A stretch of 64,000 nt of DNA from Winogradskyella aurantiaca (GTDB lineage Bacteria > Bacteroidota > Bacteroidia > Flavobacteriales > Flavobacteriaceae): positions 852,347-916,346 of the forward strand of contig NZ_QKTV01000001.1 of the NCBI RefSeq assembly GCF_003362725.1, read 5' to 3'. Below are positions 61,792-64,000 of the stretch, in pieces (within the stretch, counting starts at the first letter, position 1; every line of letters starts with the position of its first letter). The notes beneath the pieces were generated by a model that saw only the letters and a list, made by a program, of their open reading frames with translations, was not told where the DNA came from and ran no database searches. Both the position numbers and the translations under genes were made by a program.

Positions 61792-63792
61792 ATGTATCTA
61801 TTGTATCAAATAGTTGAGCGTATTAAGGCTCTTAGATCCGTTTGGTTAATTGTCCTACTATGTTTGCCAGGTATTACTCTTGCACAAAAAAAACTAACTG
61901 GTAGGCCTTCAAACTTTCAGGCTAATCCGGCACTTGCCGATTCATCTAATAAGTCCAAGAAGTCAGCGAAGTTTGATAAGGTTGCCAAGTTATCTGAGTA
62001 CATATACCAATCCTATGAACTTGATACCACCGCAGTAGACACAAGTCTAACGATTCAAAAACAATACAAATTCAATTATTTAAGACGTGACACGTACGGC
62101 TTAATGCAGTTTGCTAATGTAGGGCAGTCTTACAACTCTTTGACACTACAGTTTCGTGAAAAAAATAATTTACCTCTGTTTGCAGGGCAGGCGCGACACT
62201 TTAATTATTATAGGAAAGAGGATATCAATTATTACTCCGTACCCACTCCATTTACACAATTGTATTGGAAGACAGTATTTGAGCAGGGGCAAACCTTAAA
62301 TGCTTTTTTCACTGTGAATACCTCACGCCAATTGAACTTTTCAGTTGCTTATAAAGGTCTAAGATCATTAGGTAGTTACCAGAATACATTAACAAGTACT
62401 GGTAATTTTAGATTCACCACCAATTATAAAACAAAGAATGATCGTTATCATATGCGTGGACATGTGGTGTATCAGGATTTGTTTAATGAAGAGAATGGTG
62501 GGCTCAAGGATGAAGATTTACCTAAGTTCGTCAATGGTGAAACAGAGTTTAGAGATAGAGCTTTGTTTGATCCGAGTTTAAATGCTGCTGAAAATATACT
62601 GGTAGGAAGACGGTTTCATTTGGATCATTCTTATGATCTAATTAAATCAGTGGATTCCGTTTCTGTTAATGTTTTGTCCTTAACACATCAAATTGGTTAT
62701 GAAGACAAGTATTATCAGTTCAATGAGGCCGGAAATTCTATCGACTATTTTGGACCGTCATTTACTACTTCAACCTATGACAGAGTCAATTTGGAAGACT
62801 TTTACACCAACGTGGGGGCGGCGTATCAAAATGAAACTATTGGTCAGCTAAGGGCTAGTATTGGCTATAAAGATTTAAACTACGGTTATAACAGTATTGT
62901 AATCCTGGAAAGTCAGCGCGTTGGTAATCGCATCAAGAATAACTTTTTGAATTTTAATGCCTCCTATGCCAATAATTTTGGAAAACTTGGATTGAGTGGA
63001 CGCTTTGGAACTAACTTTTCTAATGAGTTTAAAGGGAGTTTTATTGATGCCAATGTGAGTTATGCATTTTCGGAAGACTTTAAGTTTATTGGTGGGTTTA
63101 ATATTAATTCAAGAAGACCCAATTTTAATTTCCTTTTATTTCAAAGTGACTACGTCAATTATAACTGGGATAATACCACGGATTATGATAATGTTAATAC
63201 GCAGCAGATTTTTGCCGAGGTAGTGTCTAATAAGTGGGTTAATGTTTTGTTTGATATATCCAACATTCAAAATTACACCTATTTTAATTTAGCTGAAACT
63301 ACAGATAGTGGTGTTCGCGTGGTAAAGCCAGAACAGAGCTCTGAGTCCATACAATACTTTAGGATTAAAGCTCAAAAGGAATTTAAGTTTGGAAAGTTTG
63401 GTTTAGAGAATACCTTACTATATCAAAATAGTAGTTCCAGTGCGCTAAACGTCCCAGAGTTTGTTACCCGTAATGCCTTTTACTTTTCAGATGAAATTTT
63501 TAGAAAGGCACTAACACTGCAAACCGGTGTTATTTTTAATTATTTCACCAAATATCATATGAATCGTTATGATCCACTTCTAGCAGAGTTTTATACGCAG
63601 AATGAAGTAGAGATTGGCAATTTTCCAAGGTTTGATGTCTTCTTAAATGTCAAGGTAAGGACGGCTCGAATCTATTTAATGGCAGAGCACGTAAATTTTG
63701 CCTGGACCGGTTTTAATTATTTTTCTGCACCCAACCATCCGTATCGTGACTTTAAAATTAGATTTGGATTGGTCTGGAATTTTTTCCTATAA
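61792..63792 (+). CDS. Putative outer-membrane porin (Porin_10 type)
   Basis: A 666-residue beta-barrel protein with a signal peptide ending near ITLAQ. Alternating-residue beta strands run through most of it (TFFTVNTSRQLNFSVAYKGL-type, RHFNYYRKEDINYYSVPTPF), and it ends in FKIRFGLVWNFFL, an aromatic C-terminal strand as in outer-membrane proteins. This matches the Bacteroidota putative porin family (PF14121). It follows the SusCD terminator, so it has its own promoter. The pore substrate is unknown. Confidence 0.85.
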   Translation: MYLLYQIVERIKALRSVWLIVLLCLPGITLAQKKLTGRPSNFQANPALADSSNKSKKSAKFDKVAKLSEYIYQSYELDTTAVDTSLTIQKQYKFNYLRRDTYGLMQFANVGQSYNSLTLQFREKNNLPLFAGQARHFNYYRKEDINYYSVPTPFTQLYWKTVFEQGQTLNAFFTVNTSRQLNFSVAYKGLRSLGSYQNTLTSTGNFRFTTNYKTKNDRYHMRGHVVYQDLFNEENGGLKDEDLPKFVNGETEFRDRALFDPSLNAAENILVGRRFHLDHSYDLIKSVDSVSVNVLSLTHQIGYEDKYYQFNEAGNSIDYFGPSFTTSTYDRVNLEDFYTNVGAAYQNETIGQLRASIGYKDLNYGYNSIVILESQRVGNRIKNNFLNFNASYANNFGKLGLSGRFGTNFSNEFKGSFIDANVSYAFSEDFKFIGGFNINSRRPNFNFLLFQSDYVNYNWDNTTDYDNVNTQQIFAEVVSNKWVNVLFDISNIQNYTYFNLAETTDSGVRVVKPEQSSESIQYFRIKAQKEFKFGKFGLENTLLYQNSSSSALNVPEFVTRNAFYFSDEIFRKALTLQTGVIFNYFTKYHMNRYDPLLAEFYTQNEVEIGNFPRFDVFLNVKVRTARIYLMAEHVNFAWTGFNYFSAPNHPYRDFKIRFGLVWNFFL

Positions 63793-63855
63793 CATTAGGA
63801 ACCAGAGGGTTATTTTAGTATCTTGAAATTTCCCTAAAATTTTTCCTAAAACTAC

Positions 63856-63885
63856 TTGCCAAGGACAAAATGTGTTCTATATTTG
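63856..63885 (+). promoter_or_regulatory. Strong stable-RNA-type promoter at right edge
   Basis: TTG at 63856-63858, 19-base spacer and TATATTTG at 63878-63885, followed by CGC: an exact match to the flavobacterial consensus. No coding sequence follows to the window end (115 bp). The AT-rich leader with TTTTTTGG fits the region before a 16S rRNA or tRNA gene, which would start beyond the window. Confidence 0.6.
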
Positions 63886-64000
63886 CGCGCTCAAAACGGT
63901 GAAGGTAGTAGTTGTTTTGGGGAGTTCTTTGAGTGGTGAAGAGGTACTAAGAAAAAAAAGTAAAATATTTTTTGGATTAGTATTGTGAGGAATAAAAAAC

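Overview
The window comes from a low-GC member of the Bacteroidota, almost certainly a (probably marine) flavobacterium. It has a SusC/SusD outer-membrane pair with a Porin_10-type protein, many Bacteroidota-type lipoproteins, formylglycine sulfatases, a GH16 glucanase, a kynurenine operon, and promoters of the flavobacterial TTG-N19/20-TAnnTTTG type. Most genes lie on the minus strand.

Layout. 1-3226: kynurenine-degradation operon (kynU, kmo, a RidA-type deaminase and the start of an aldehyde dehydrogenase that runs off the edge). 3339-8268: stress and redox genes (4Fe-4S/CDGSH protein, msrA, groES-groEL). 8503-13353: two large sulfatases converging on a shared terminator. 13422-19618: a decayed SnoaL-like gene, then a TetR-led operon (two alpha/beta hydrolases, DoxX-like protein, GH16, MFS transporter) divergent from a cupin gene, with two identical palindromic operators in the divergent promoter. 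19636-31882: mixed chromosomal genes, including a GC-rich S9 peptidase that looks acquired and a membrane-anchored LuxR-type regulator.

31892-45765 is the unusual part. Eleven imperfect inverted-repeat elements (E0-E10, 40-193 bp), plus two half-elements, separate almost every gene or small gene group. Each element runs xxxxAAC - arm - arm - GTTxxxx. In most elements the spacer next to AAC is 6-7 nt and the one next to GTT is 4 nt. The outer bases do not pair within an element. They pair across the gene between two elements, usually 9-10 of 10 bases. This is the signature of integron cassettes, where the two ends of one cassette derive from the attC site of its own circle. No integrase is present in the window, so it looks like an integron-type cassette array without a neighbouring integrase (CALIN-like), here in a flavobacterium. 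Cargo: ADP-ribosylglycohydrolase lipoprotein, two DUF6090 proteins, a nitroreductase/Hsp31/Crp module, a plug-like secreted protein, carbamoyltransferase plus DUF2071, a secreted hypothetical, P1 peptidase, a beta-lactamase-fold hydrolase, a hypothetical whose C-terminus is encoded by the element, and a cupin.

46015-64000 returns to core genome: lysS, a thioredoxin/TPR protein, a second LuxR membrane regulator, a Pmp3/YqaE peptide, lipB, a Kir-type potassium channel, a nucleoid-associated protein, a large lipoprotein, rnhB, and susC-susD-lipoprotein-porin. A strong stable-RNA-type promoter points out of the right edge. No tRNA, rRNA, CRISPR array or IS element was recognised inside the window.
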